A DNA stretch of 64,000 nucleotides from Actinomycetes bacterium (GTDB taxonomy: Bacteria; Actinomycetota; Acidimicrobiia; Acidimicrobiales; RAAP-2). Below the pieces are notes generated by a model. That model was not told the DNA's origin, ran no database searches, and saw only the letters and a program-made list of their open reading frames with translations. Of the stretch, positions 49,727-60,851 are shown one piece after another (the stretch's first letter is position 1; each line of letters starts with the position of its first letter). The stretch covers positions 62,001 to 126,000 of the forward strand of contig JAJZUS010000002.1 of NCBI GenBank assembly GCA_021848365.1, given 5' to 3'. Position numbers and translations under genes: made by a program.

Positions 49727-51300
49727 TGGGGCTCGTAGACGCCGACGACGCCCCGTAGGACGTCGGCAACCTCTCCAAGGGTCGCCCGGCGGGCGAGCGC
49801 CGTCTTCATCGGGTAGAGAACATTGGACGTCCCCCGCGCGGCCCGCTCGAGGTCGTCGAGCGCGTGACGCACCGCGTCGTTGTCGCGATCGCGCTTGAGG
49901 GCGCGTACGCGCTCGACCTGGGCATCCTGCTGTGCCGCGTCCACGGGGAACACCTCGGTGGGCGCCGCAGCGACCTCGGTGAACCGGTTCACACCGACCA
50001 CGACGCGCTCGCCTCGCTCGACGCGACGGGCGAAATCGTAGGCCGCCGACTCGATCTCCTCCTGCGGGTAGCGGGCCTCGATGGCCGCGACGGCACCGCC
50101 CAGGTCGTCGATGCGGGAGAGGTACTCGCGAGCGCGGCGCTCGATCTCGTCGGTCAGGCTCTCGACGAGGTACGAGCCGGCCAGGGGGTCGACGGAGTCC
50201 GTGACCCCCGACTCGTAGCCGACGATCTGCTGGGTTCGCAGCGCGAGGCGCGCGGCGTGCTCGGTGGGTAGCCCGAGGGCCTCGTCGAACCCGTTCGTGT
50301 GCAGGCTCTGCGTCCCCCCGAGGACGGCGGCGAGCGCCTGGATGGTGACCCGCACGACGTTGTTCTCGGGCTGTTGGGCGGTCAGGGTCGACCCGCCCGT
50401 CTGGGTGTGGAACCGCAGAGTCTGGGCTCGCGGATCGGTCGCCCCGAATCGATCGCGCATGATCGACGCCCAGAGCCGACGGGCGGCCCGGAACTTGGCG
50501 ACCTCTTCGAAGAGGTTGTTGTGAGCGTTGAAGAAGAAGCTCAGTCGGGGGGCGAACTCCGCGAGGTCCAACCCGGCGGCGAGTGCCGCCTCGACGTAGG
50601 CGACGCCGTTGGCGAGGGTGAAGGCGACTTCCTGGACCGCTGTCGAACCGGCCTCGCGAATGTGATAGCCGGAGATGGAGATCGTGTTCCACTGCGGCAT
50701 CTCCGCCGCGCAGTAGGCGAAGGTGTCGACGATAAGACGCATCGACGGGCGCGGGGGATAGATGTACGTGCCGCGCGCGATGTACTCCTTCAGGATGTCG
50801 TTCTGAATCGTCCCCCGCAGCTGGTCACCGCGCACTCCCTGCTCCTCCGCCACCAGCTGGTACAGGAGGAGCAGCGTCGACGCGGTCGCGTTGATGGTCA
50901 TCGAGGTCGTGACCTGGTCGAGTGGCAGGTCCCTCAGCAGCAGGCGCATGTCGTCGATCGAGGAGATCGCGACGCCCACCTTGCCGACCTCTCCCTCCGC
51001 GCGGGGATGGTCGGCGTCGTAGCCCATCTGAGTCGGCAAGTCGAAGGCGCACGACAGTCCCGTCTGCCCGGCTCCGAGGAGGAACTTGAATCGCTCGTTC
51101 GTGGCCTCGGCGGTGCCGAAACCGGCGTACTGGCGCATCGTCCACAGGCGACCGCGGTACATCGTGGGGTGCACCCCCCGCGTGAAGGGGTACTCACCCG
51201 GCTCGCCCAGGCGGCGGGCGGGATCGAAGCCGACGAGGTCCTCGGGGCGATAGACCGCGCGAACCTCAATGTCGGAGTCGGTGTATCTCTGCTCATCCAC
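49723..51300 (-). CDS. methylmalonyl-CoA mutase large subunit, catalytic domain only
   Basis: A 525-residue TIM-barrel mutase subunit. [24 protein letters not shown] (in part), [19 protein letters not shown] and [13 protein letters not shown] are typical of the two-subunit mutases, where the B12-binding domain is a separate small protein; no such domain follows here and no small-subunit gene is in the window. It turns methylmalonyl-CoA into succinyl-CoA, or may act on a related acyl-CoA. GTG 51300 is 6 nt after TAGTGT. The adenosyltransferase gene at 55202 would supply its cofactor. Confidence 0.88.
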   Translation of the reverse strand: MDEQRYTDSDIEVRAVYRPEDLVGFDPARRLGEPGEYPFTRGVHPTMYRGRLWTMRQYAGFGTAEATNERFKFLLGAGQTGLSCAFDLPTQMGYDADHPRAEGEVGKVGVAISSIDDMRLLLRDLPLDQVTTSMTINATASTLLLLYQLVAEEQGVRGDQLRGTIQNDILKEYIARGTYIYPPRPSMRLIVDTFAYCAAEMPQWNTISISGYHIREAGSTAVQEVAFTLANGVAYVEAALAAGLDLAEFAPRLSFFFNAHNNLFEEVAKFRAARRLWASIMRDRFGATDPRAQTLRFHTQTGGSTLTAQQPENNVVRVTIQALAAVLGGTQSLHTNGFDEALGLPTEHAARLALRTQQIVGYESGVTDSVDPLAGSYLVESLTDEIERRAREYLSRIDDLGGAVAAIEARYPQEEIESAAYDFARRVERGERVVVGVNRFTEVAAAPTEVFPVDAAQQDAQVERVRALKRDRDNDAVRHALDDLERAARGTSNVLYPMKTALARRATLGEVADVLRGVVGVYEPH

Positions 51301-51306
51301 GCGCCC

Positions 51307-51312
51307 ACACTA
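51307..51312 (-). promoter_or_regulatory. -10 box TAGTGT, leaderless start of the mutase gene
   Basis: TAGTGT on the minus strand, 6 nt before GTG 51300. Confidence 0.55.
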
Positions 51313-51373
51313 GGTCCCCGGTTCCGAACCCTCGTGGCCCCACGCGGCGCTGAGCACGCGCGAGAATGGACGG

Positions 51374-51868
51374 ATGTACTGCCCGACGTGCGGAGCGCTC
51401 TCCTCCGGTACCCACTGTGACGCCTGCGGCACGGTCCTCGAACGCGCAGTGCGTGCTGGCTGGTGGCGACGAGTGGCCGCGACGGTCGTGGACAACCTCC
51501 TCCTCCTCATCCCGACGACCGCCCTTCTCGCGCTCCTTCCCTCAGCGCTCGGGACTGCGGCAGCCCTCGTCCTCCAGGGCGCGTACCAGATCGTGCTGCT
51601 CGCCGGTCCGCGCGGTCAGACCGTCGGGAATCGACTCGCCGGGACGCGCGTGCGCAGCATCTCGACCGACGGCCCCATCACCGTTCGCCAGGCGTCGTGG
51701 CGCTGGGGCATCGTCGTGGCCTACAGCGCTCTCACGCTGCCGAACCGTCCCCTCCTGACGGCCCTCGCGGGCGGGATCGGCCTCTTCGACGTCCTGTTCC
51801 CTCTCGCGAACGTGGAACGCCAGACGATCCACGACCGGATCGCCGCGACCGTCGTCGTGCGCGTCTAG
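51374..51868 (+). CDS. RDD-family membrane protein with N-terminal zinc ribbon
   Basis: A 164-residue protein. Residues 1–20 hold a double-CxxC zinc ribbon (CPTC and CDAC). Then WWRRVAATVVDNLLLLI with the Arg and two Asp-like positions of RDD domains, three hydrophobic segments (~36–58, 62–78, 108–125) and QTIHDRIAATVVV. RDD proteins are small membrane proteins of unclear transport role. A GAGAAT hexamer 6 nt before the ATG may be a degenerate -10 box. The stop shares CTAG with the convergent gene. Confidence 0.78.
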   Translation: MYCPTCGALSSGTHCDACGTVLERAVRAGWWRRVAATVVDNLLLLIPTTALLALLPSALGTAAALVLQGAYQIVLLAGPRGQTVGNRLAGTRVRSISTDGPITVRQASWRWGIVVAYSALTLPNRPLLTALAGGIGLFDVLFPLANVERQTIHDRIAATVVVRV

Positions 51869-53043
51869 GCGATCACCACATCCGCCGGGACGGCGTGAGG
51901 CATGCAGAGCTCGTCGTACTCGGCGATCACGATCGGGCCGGCCGACTCCCCGCACGCGGGACACGTCGGGTCCCGACGCACCCGGAAGGAGCGGAAGCTC
52001 TGATCGAGCGAGTCGTACGTGAGCAGGCGCCCGACCAGCGGCTCGCCCAGTCCGAGCAGGATCTTGATCGTCTCGATCGCCTGAATCGACCCGATGATGC
52101 CCGGCAGGACGCCCAGCACGCCCGCCTCCGCACAGCTCGGCGCCAACTCGGCCGGGGGCGGCTCGGGGATCATGCAGCGGTAACAGGGCCCGACGTAGGG
52201 ATGGAAGACGGTGACCTGGCCCTCGAATCGGAAGATCGAGCCGTGGACGACCGGGATCCCCTTGAGGAGCGAGGCGTCGTTGACCAGGTACCGCGTCGGG
52301 AAGTTGTCGGTCCCGTCCACGATGACGTCGTACCCGTCGATGATGTCGAGGATGTTGTCCGCCCCGAGTCGGGTGTCGTACGTGCGCACCACGAGGTCGG
52401 GGTTCATCGCGGTGAGGGTCTGTCGAGCGCTGTCGACCTTACGCATGCCCACGCGCTCCATGTTGTGCAGGACCTGCCGCTGCAAATTCGACTCGTCGAC
52501 CACATCCATGTCGATGATCCCGATCGTCCCCACTCCGGCGGCCGCGAGATAGAGCGCCGCGGGTGAGCCCAGGCCTCCGGCGCCGAGCAGCAGCACCTTG
52601 GAGTCGAGCAACTTGATCTGACCCTCCTCGCCCACTTCGGGCAGGAGGAGGTGACGGTGGTAGCGACCGCGCTGGTCGGCGTCGAGCGAGCGCGGAGCGG
52701 CCCAGGCGAGCCCCTCGTCCTTCCACCGGTTGAACCCGCCGATCACGGACACCACGTCCGTGTAGCCCAATTCCTGGAGCGTCTTTGCGGCGAAGGCCGA
52801 GCGAACGCCACCCGCGCAGTACACGGCGATCGGAGCGTTCTTGTCGAGGAGACGGCCCTCGACCGCGAACTCCAGCTGGCCCCGGGGGATGTGCACCGCA
52901 CCGGGAACGGCACCCTGGGCGAACTCGTCGGGCTCGCGCACGTCGAGGAGGCGGTAGTGGTCGAGACGCGCGGCCACCTCGTGGGGCTCGATCTCGCGGA
53001 TCGACTGCTTGGCGGCGTTCAGCAGATCACGGGGCGTCGGCAC
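51865..53043 (-). CDS. rhodanese–ThiF/MoeB fusion adenylyltransferase (MoeZ-like, reversed domain order)
   Basis: A 392-residue sulfur-transfer activator. Residues ~15–115 are a rhodanese domain with the persulfide Cys in VYCAGGVRS; ~125–392 are a ThiF/MoeB E1-like domain with LLLGAGGLGSPAALYL, DESNLQRQVLHN, two zinc pairs (CYRCM and CPACG) and CAEAGVLGVLPG with the putative catalytic Cys. Mycobacterial MoeZ and eukaryotic MOCS3/Uba4 have the opposite order. It probably activates small carrier proteins (MoaD, CysO or ThiS type). GTG 53043 follows AAGGAGG at good distance. Confidence 0.87.
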   Translation of the reverse strand: MPTPRDLLNAAKQSIREIEPHEVAARLDHYRLLDVREPDEFAQGAVPGAVHIPRGQLEFAVEGRLLDKNAPIAVYCAGGVRSAFAAKTLQELGYTDVVSVIGGFNRWKDEGLAWAAPRSLDADQRGRYHRHLLLPEVGEEGQIKLLDSKVLLLGAGGLGSPAALYLAAAGVGTIGIIDMDVVDESNLQRQVLHNMERVGMRKVDSARQTLTAMNPDLVVRTYDTRLGADNILDIIDGYDVIVDGTDNFPTRYLVNDASLLKGIPVVHGSIFRFEGQVTVFHPYVGPCYRCMIPEPPPAELAPSCAEAGVLGVLPGIIGSIQAIETIKILLGLGEPLVGRLLTYDSLDQSFRSFRVRRDPTCPACGESAGPIVIAEYDELCMPHAVPADVVIA

Positions 53044-53067
53044 GGAACCTCCTTGGACGGTGGGGAA

Positions 53068-53073
53068 AGCCTA
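53068..53073 (-). promoter_or_regulatory. -10 box TAGGCT (CCGGTANNNT type) for the rhodanese–ThiF gene
   Basis: TAGGCT on the minus strand preceded by CCGG; a leader of about 17 nt with AAGGAGG follows, so this is a leadered transcript. Confidence 0.5.
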
Positions 53074-53118
53074 CCGGGGACGTCGACAATCGGGGCAACG
53101 CCTGCTAGACCCCCTCAG

Positions 53119-53715
53119 GTGGACCTCCCCACCCTGCTCACAGATCGCCGCATGACCCGCTCCTTCACCGGCGATCCCGTCGACCTCGATGCGCTGACCC
53201 GCGCCTGCGCGCTCGCGCTGCGAGCGCCGACCGCCGGCAACTGCGGCGGCGTGCGTATGACGGTCGTGGGGCCCGAGTCGGTCACCGGCTACCTCGAGCG
53301 AGCCACCGATCCCGAATGGCGCGCCGCGTCCCGGCGGGTCGGCGGGCTCTCCCGGGCCGGCGCCCTCGTCGTGGTGACCTCGCGCCCCACCGACTACGCC
53401 ACCCGCTACGGGGAGCCGGACAAGGCCGCCAGCGGACTCTCGGATCGGGACGCGTGGGTCGTCCCCTACTGGCACGGCGACGCCGGCATGGCCACGATGG
53501 CGCTGCTGTTACTCGTCCAGGACGCGGGGCTCGGCGCGGCCCTGTGGGGCAACTTCCGCCACGAGGATCGCGTACTCGAGTGGCTCGACGCACCCGGCGA
53601 GTCGCTCTTCGCCACGGTCTTCGTCGGGCATCCGGACCGGCTCGATCCCCCCTCGTCCTCCCGGCGACGCGTGGTCCCCTCACCCGCCGAGCGGGTACGG
53701 CGACACGGTATCTAG
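53119..53715 (+). CDS. nitroreductase-family flavoprotein
   Basis: A 198-residue protein of the nitroreductase fold. RRMTRSFTGDPVDLDAL near the N-terminus and LRAPTAGNCGG form the FMN-binding start; GDAGMATMALLLLVQDAGLGAALWGNF is the typical second half. The substrate is unknown; an F420- or FMN-linked reductase are both possible. GTG 53119 gives the usual N-terminal helix. Its stop shares CTAG with the convergent pepA. Confidence 0.8.
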   Translation: MDLPTLLTDRRMTRSFTGDPVDLDALTRACALALRAPTAGNCGGVRMTVVGPESVTGYLERATDPEWRAASRRVGGLSRAGALVVVTSRPTDYATRYGEPDKAASGLSDRDAWVVPYWHGDAGMATMALLLLVQDAGLGAALWGNFRHEDRVLEWLDAPGESLFATVFVGHPDRLDPPSSSRRRVVPSPAERVRRHGI

Positions 53716-55199
53716 CGCGACCGAGCCCTCAGGAACTCGACGAGGGTACGAGCCCCGAAGGCCGTTCCCCCGCGCGTGACGTAGCCGCGCACCGAGTCCG
53801 AGCGACCCGGACCGGCGATGTCCAGGTGCGCCCAGGGCCGACCCTGGGTGAAGCGCTTCAGCACGAGGGCGGCGGTGATCGCTCCGGCACCCGGGCCGCG
53901 CCCGATGTTGCGTACGTCGGCCACGTCGGACTCCAGTTGGGAGGCGTAGGCCTCCGCCAGGGGCAGGCGCCACATGCCCTCACCGGCGCGGCCCGACGCC
54001 CGAAGGACCTCCTCGGCGAGGTCGTCGGCGGTCGAGAAGAGGGCCCCGATCTCGTCGCCCAGGGCGACGCGTTGGGCCCCGGTCAGCGTGGCCACGTCGA
54101 TGATCGCGTCGGGCTCGTCCTCGACCGCGAGACAGAGGGCGTCGGCGAGGATCAGACGACCCTCGGCGTCGGTATTGAGAACCTCGACCGTCGTCCCGTC
54201 GCGCATCGTGAGCACGTCTCCCGGCCGCATGGCCCGCTCGCCCGGCAGGTTCTCGGTGATCGGGGTAATCGCGGTGATGCGTGCCGCGACCCCGAGACGG
54301 CTCGCGATGGACAGGGCGGCGGCGACCACTGCGGCCCCGGTCATGTCCGTCTTCATCTGCATCATGCTCTCGGCGGGCTTCAGCGAGAGACCCCCCGAGT
54401 CGAACGTCACGCCCTTGCCCACGAGCACCACGTGGGGCAGCGACTCGCCGGGGGCGGGATCGTACGTCGCGCGAACGAGGCGCGTGGGCTGCGCCGATCC
54501 CGCGCCGACGCCGAGGAGCCCGCCGAGACGCTCCTCACGAATCCTCGACTCGGTCCAGACGTCGACGGTGACGTGCGGGTCCTCCCCCAGTCGCTTCACG
54601 AAGTGGCTCGCCAACTCTCGGGGTGGCAGATCCCGCGCGGGCGTATCGATCAGGCGCTTCGCCCAGTTGACGCCGTCGGCGATCGTCTCGCCGCGAGCGA
54701 CCCCCCGCGTGACGTCGTCGTGGACCTCGACGCTCGGCAGGCCGTTCGCGACCGGGAGGACCTCGAACCACGCGTCGCCCTCGCGCTCCCGGAACTGGTA
54801 GTTGGCGAGCAGCGCCCCTTCGACCATGGCGGCCGCGACGTCGCCCGGGTGCTCGAGTCCGTCGACGGGCAGCACCGCACAGAGATCCTCGGAGCTGGCG
54901 AGCCGCAGGGCCGCCGCTCCGGCCCGGCGCCATCGATCGAGATCGAGGCCGTCGGTGCCCACGGAGACGAGGACGACGGTGGATCGACCGGGAGCCGCCC
55001 ACGTCAACGTGCTGCCCGCCGTCTCGCTCAGGCCGTGTCGGCGACAGGTCTCGGGCGCGACCAGACGGTCGAGAGCGTGTCCACCGAGGTCCGTCGGGAT
55101 CGACGCCGAGAGGTGGGCCCCTTCGGCGTCGACGACGACGGGAACGACGAGCGTCGAACGGGTCAGGCCGTCGCGAGAGGTGACGCGGGCGCGGCGCAC
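53712..55199 (-). CDS. pepA: leucyl aminopeptidase, M17 family
   Basis: A 495-residue cytosolic zinc/manganese aminopeptidase. The catalytic C-domain has VLVGKGVTFDSGGLSLKP, MKTDMTGAA, and NTDAEGRLILADAL with the metal ligands and catalytic Arg; the N-terminal domain is less conserved as usual. GTG 55199 follows the adenosyltransferase stop by 2 bp, so the two form one transcription unit; an upstream in-frame start would overlap that gene by 61 bp. Confidence 0.93.
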   Translation of the reverse strand: MRRARVTSRDGLTRSTLVVPVVVDAEGAHLSASIPTDLGGHALDRLVAPETCRRHGLSETAGSTLTWAAPGRSTVVLVSVGTDGLDLDRWRRAGAAALRLASSEDLCAVLPVDGLEHPGDVAAAMVEGALLANYQFREREGDAWFEVLPVANGLPSVEVHDDVTRGVARGETIADGVNWAKRLIDTPARDLPPRELASHFVKRLGEDPHVTVDVWTESRIREERLGGLLGVGAGSAQPTRLVRATYDPAPGESLPHVVLVGKGVTFDSGGLSLKPAESMMQMKTDMTGAAVVAAALSIASRLGVAARITAITPITENLPGERAMRPGDVLTMRDGTTVEVLNTDAEGRLILADALCLAVEDEPDAIIDVATLTGAQRVALGDEIGALFSTADDLAEEVLRASGRAGEGMWRLPLAEAYASQLESDVADVRNIGRGPGAGAITAALVLKRFTQGRPWAHLDIAGPGRSDSVRGYVTRGGTAFGARTLVEFLRARSR

Positions 55200-55201
55200 G
55201 G

Positions 55202-55744
55202 TTATCGAGCCGACCGCGCGGTGCGGTGCTCGGGACCCTCGGCCCAGCGGGCCATGGTCCACGTCAAGTCGCTCAGCCGGTTCAAGTACGGCACGACGAG
55301 GCTGCCCTCCAGCGGATAGCCGACGGCGGTGCGCTCGGCGCGCCGCACAACCGTCCGCGCGACGTCGAGCGCGGCCGCTAGCGGATTCTCACCCGGCACG
55401 ACGAACTCACGAGGCATCTCGATCTCCGTGCTCAGCGCGTCGATCTCACGCTCGAGGCGCTCGATCATCTCGTTGGTCACCGAGGACTGCCCCGGTGTCA
55501 GCTTGTGACGATTCTCGGGGAGCGTGGCCACCTCGGCCATCAGCACCCACAGGTCACGCTGGACGTCGAGCAGCAACGTGGCCAGTCGTGGGCTGCCGGT
55601 CGCCTGGGACCGGGCCCAGCCGAGGGCCGCCTGAGCCTCGTCCACCGCCCCGTTCACCTCGATGGGATCAGAACTCTTCGCGACTCGACCGCCGAAGTAG
55701 AGGCCAGTGGTCCCGTCGTCGCCACCACGGGTGTAGATGCGCAC
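55202..55744 (-). CDS. cob(I)alamin adenosyltransferase, PduO/MMAB type
   Basis: A 180-residue five-helix enzyme that makes adenosylcobalamin. VRIYTRGGDDGTTGL at the start binds ATP; FVVPGENPLAAALDVARTVVRRAER contains the conserved Arg-x2-Glu-Arg. The product is the cofactor of the methylmalonyl-CoA mutase 4 kb away. GTG 55744 is preferred over ATG 55768 because a TACGCT box lies exactly 6 nt upstream and family members begin at this point. Confidence 0.92.
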   Translation of the reverse strand: MRIYTRGGDDGTTGLYFGGRVAKSSDPIEVNGAVDEAQAALGWARSQATGSPRLATLLLDVQRDLWVLMAEVATLPENRHKLTPGQSSVTNEMIERLEREIDALSTEIEMPREFVVPGENPLAAALDVARTVVRRAERTAVGYPLEGSLVVPYLNRLSDLTWTMARWAEGPEHRTARSAR

Positions 55745-55750
55745 GACGCC

Positions 55751-55756
55751 AGCGTA
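55751..55756 (-). promoter_or_regulatory. -10 box TACGCT, leaderless start of the adenosyltransferase gene
   Basis: TACGCT on the minus strand, 6 nt before GTG 55744, in a 44-bp divergent gap with metH. Confidence 0.55.
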
Positions 55757-55775
55757 GTGATCCGACACCGACCGG

Positions 55776-55781
55776 TAGCCT
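55776..55781 (+). promoter_or_regulatory. -10 box TAGCCT (CCGGTANNNT type), start of metH
   Basis: TAGCCT preceded by CCGG, 7 nt before ATG 55789. The short gap leaves no room for a cobalamin riboswitch. Confidence 0.55.
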
Positions 55782-55788
55782 CGACGTG

Positions 55789-59271
<3,483 letters not shown>

Positions 59272-59286
59272 GAGCCGTGGGCGACG

Positions 59287-59301
59287 GGACCCGTCGGGTC
59301 C
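59287..59301. terminator. possible short hairpin after metH
   Basis: GGACCC–GTC–GGGTCC, a perfect 6-bp stem 15 bp after the metH stop; no T-tract follows, so termination is uncertain. Confidence 0.35.
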
Positions 59302-59308
59302 ACGTGTC

Positions 59309-59314
59309 TACAGT
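59309..59314 (+). promoter_or_regulatory. -10 box TACAGT, leaderless start of 59321
   Basis: TACAGT, 6 nt before GTG 59321. Confidence 0.55.
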
Positions 59315-59320
59315 GGCCCC

Positions 59321-60847
59321 GTGCCCTCCCTCTCCCGACGTGACTTCCTGCGTGGTGCCGCTGGCGCCGCGGCCGGAGCCGCCCTCGGCGCCGCATCCAC
59401 CGCGGGTGCCGGCGCGGCAACCTCCCTACCCCTCAGTAACTGGGTTCGCAAAGAGAACGAGCGACCGGGCGACGGTAGTTGGCTTCGCGGTCCCGCGGCC
59501 ACCGCCGGGACTCTGGAGGGCTACGCGAGCACCGCCAGCGCCGCGCTCGGGGAGAAGGTCGCGGTCTTCGTCTCCTCGACGACCTCGTACCGAGTTCGCG
59601 TCTTCCGGATGGGCTACTACCAGGGCCTGGGCGCCCGACTGGTCGAGTCCCGCCCCTTCATGAAGGGCGGCGTTCAGGCCATGCCGACGCCCGATCGCTA
59701 CGGCACCGTCGACTGCCACTGGTCGCCGTCGTTCCACCTCGAGCTGGATCACCGGTACGCGCCGGGTCAGTATCTGATCCGTCTGGACAACGACCGGCAC
59801 GAGTTCCGCTTCGTCCCGCTCCTCGTGCGCGACGACTCGTCGCGGGCCGCATTCGTCTACCAGAGCTCGGTGACTACCTGGCAGGCCTACAACACCTGGG
59901 GCGGCTTCTCCCTCTACCGCCAGACGACCCCCCTCGGTGGGATCACGGTCTCGAACGCGAACCGCGCCGTGCGCGTCTCCTTCAACCGACCCTACGACCG
60001 GGTGTTCGCGAACGGGGCGGCCGACTTCGTCGGCAACGAGTTCCCGATGCTCTTCGAGGTGGAACGACTCGGGCTCGACCTGGCCTACTGGACCGACCTC
60101 GACCTCCACCAGCGCGGACCGACGCTCCAGCGGCACCGCGCCCTGCTCTCGCTCGGGCACGACGAGTACTACTCGCCCGCTATGCGAGCCGCGCTCGTCG
60201 ACGGCGTCGCCGCCGGCGTCAACCTGGCTCTCCTCGGGGCCAACTTCTGCTACCGCAAGATTCGCTTCCAGCCGGGCGTCAACGGTCCCGACCGGTTGAT
60301 GATCAACTACCGCTCGACCGCCGATCCGATCACCGCGACCGATCCGGCCGCCGCCACCGTGAACTGGAGCTCGCCGCCGTCCAACCTGCCCGAGAGCACC
60401 TTCAGCGGCTCGATCTACGGGGGTGTCGACGGCGCCGGGAGCCTCCACGTGCTCGACCCGAACTCCTGGCTCTGGCGCGGCACCGGCGTGCGCGCGGGCT
60501 CTGTCCTGGCGGGCGCGCTCGGCGGCGAGTTCAACCACGTCAACCTCGGCGGGCCGGATCCCGCGAACGTGGAGATCCTGGCCCACTCCCCCGTCGGCGG
60601 GGGCGTGAGCGACGTCACTTACGTGGCGGCCCCGGGTCGGGGTGGCGTCTTCGCGAGTGGGACCGGCCACTGGGTCTTCGACCTCTCCGACGCCCCGCGC
60701 CTCGGGAACTTCTGGGTGCCGGCCCCCCTACCCGGAGTCACGTCGATCCTTCAACGGGCCACCCAGAACATCCTCACCCTCTTCGGTGCAGGGCCGGCGG
60801 GGCGACGTCAGCCCTCGAAGGGGAATACCACGACGGTCTACGGCTAG
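59321..60847 (+). CDS. Tat-exported protein of the N,N-dimethylformamidase-beta-like family
   Basis: A 508-residue protein. The N-terminus SLSRRDFLRGAAGAAAGAALG carries the twin-arginine motif (SRRDFL) and an Ala/Gly-rich core, so it should be exported folded, possibly with a bound cofactor. The mature part matches the C-terminal large-subunit fold named after N,N-dimethylformamidase: VFRMGYYQGLGARLVE, the TTWQAYNTWGGFSLY segment, VSFNRPYDR, LSLGHDEYYSPAMRAAL and NLALLGANFCYRKIRF. A true amidase role is not shown; a carbohydrate-related role is also possible for this group. GTG 59321 is 6 nt after TACAGT. It ends 4 bp from the convergent lipBA. Confidence 0.8.
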   Translation: MPSLSRRDFLRGAAGAAAGAALGAASTAGAGAATSLPLSNWVRKENERPGDGSWLRGPAATAGTLEGYASTASAALGEKVAVFVSSTTSYRVRVFRMGYYQGLGARLVESRPFMKGGVQAMPTPDRYGTVDCHWSPSFHLELDHRYAPGQYLIRLDNDRHEFRFVPLLVRDDSSRAAFVYQSSVTTWQAYNTWGGFSLYRQTTPLGGITVSNANRAVRVSFNRPYDRVFANGAADFVGNEFPMLFEVERLGLDLAYWTDLDLHQRGPTLQRHRALLSLGHDEYYSPAMRAALVDGVAAGVNLALLGANFCYRKIRFQPGVNGPDRLMINYRSTADPITATDPAAATVNWSSPPSNLPESTFSGSIYGGVDGAGSLHVLDPNSWLWRGTGVRAGSVLAGALGGEFNHVNLGGPDPANVEILAHSPVGGGVSDVTYVAAPGRGGVFASGTGHWVFDLSDAPRLGNFWVPAPLPGVTSILQRATQNILTLFGAGPAGRRQPSKGNTTTVYG

Positions 60848-60851
60848 GTCC

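Noticed and set aside
54802-55788. Open frame upstream of metH
   Set aside because: Antisense to pepA and the adenosyltransferase gene; ATG 55789 with a -10 box and the conserved LIYDGATGTN start is clear.
55745-55788. Cobalamin riboswitch before metH
   Set aside because: Only 44 bp lie between the divergent starts, far too short, and both genes look leaderless.
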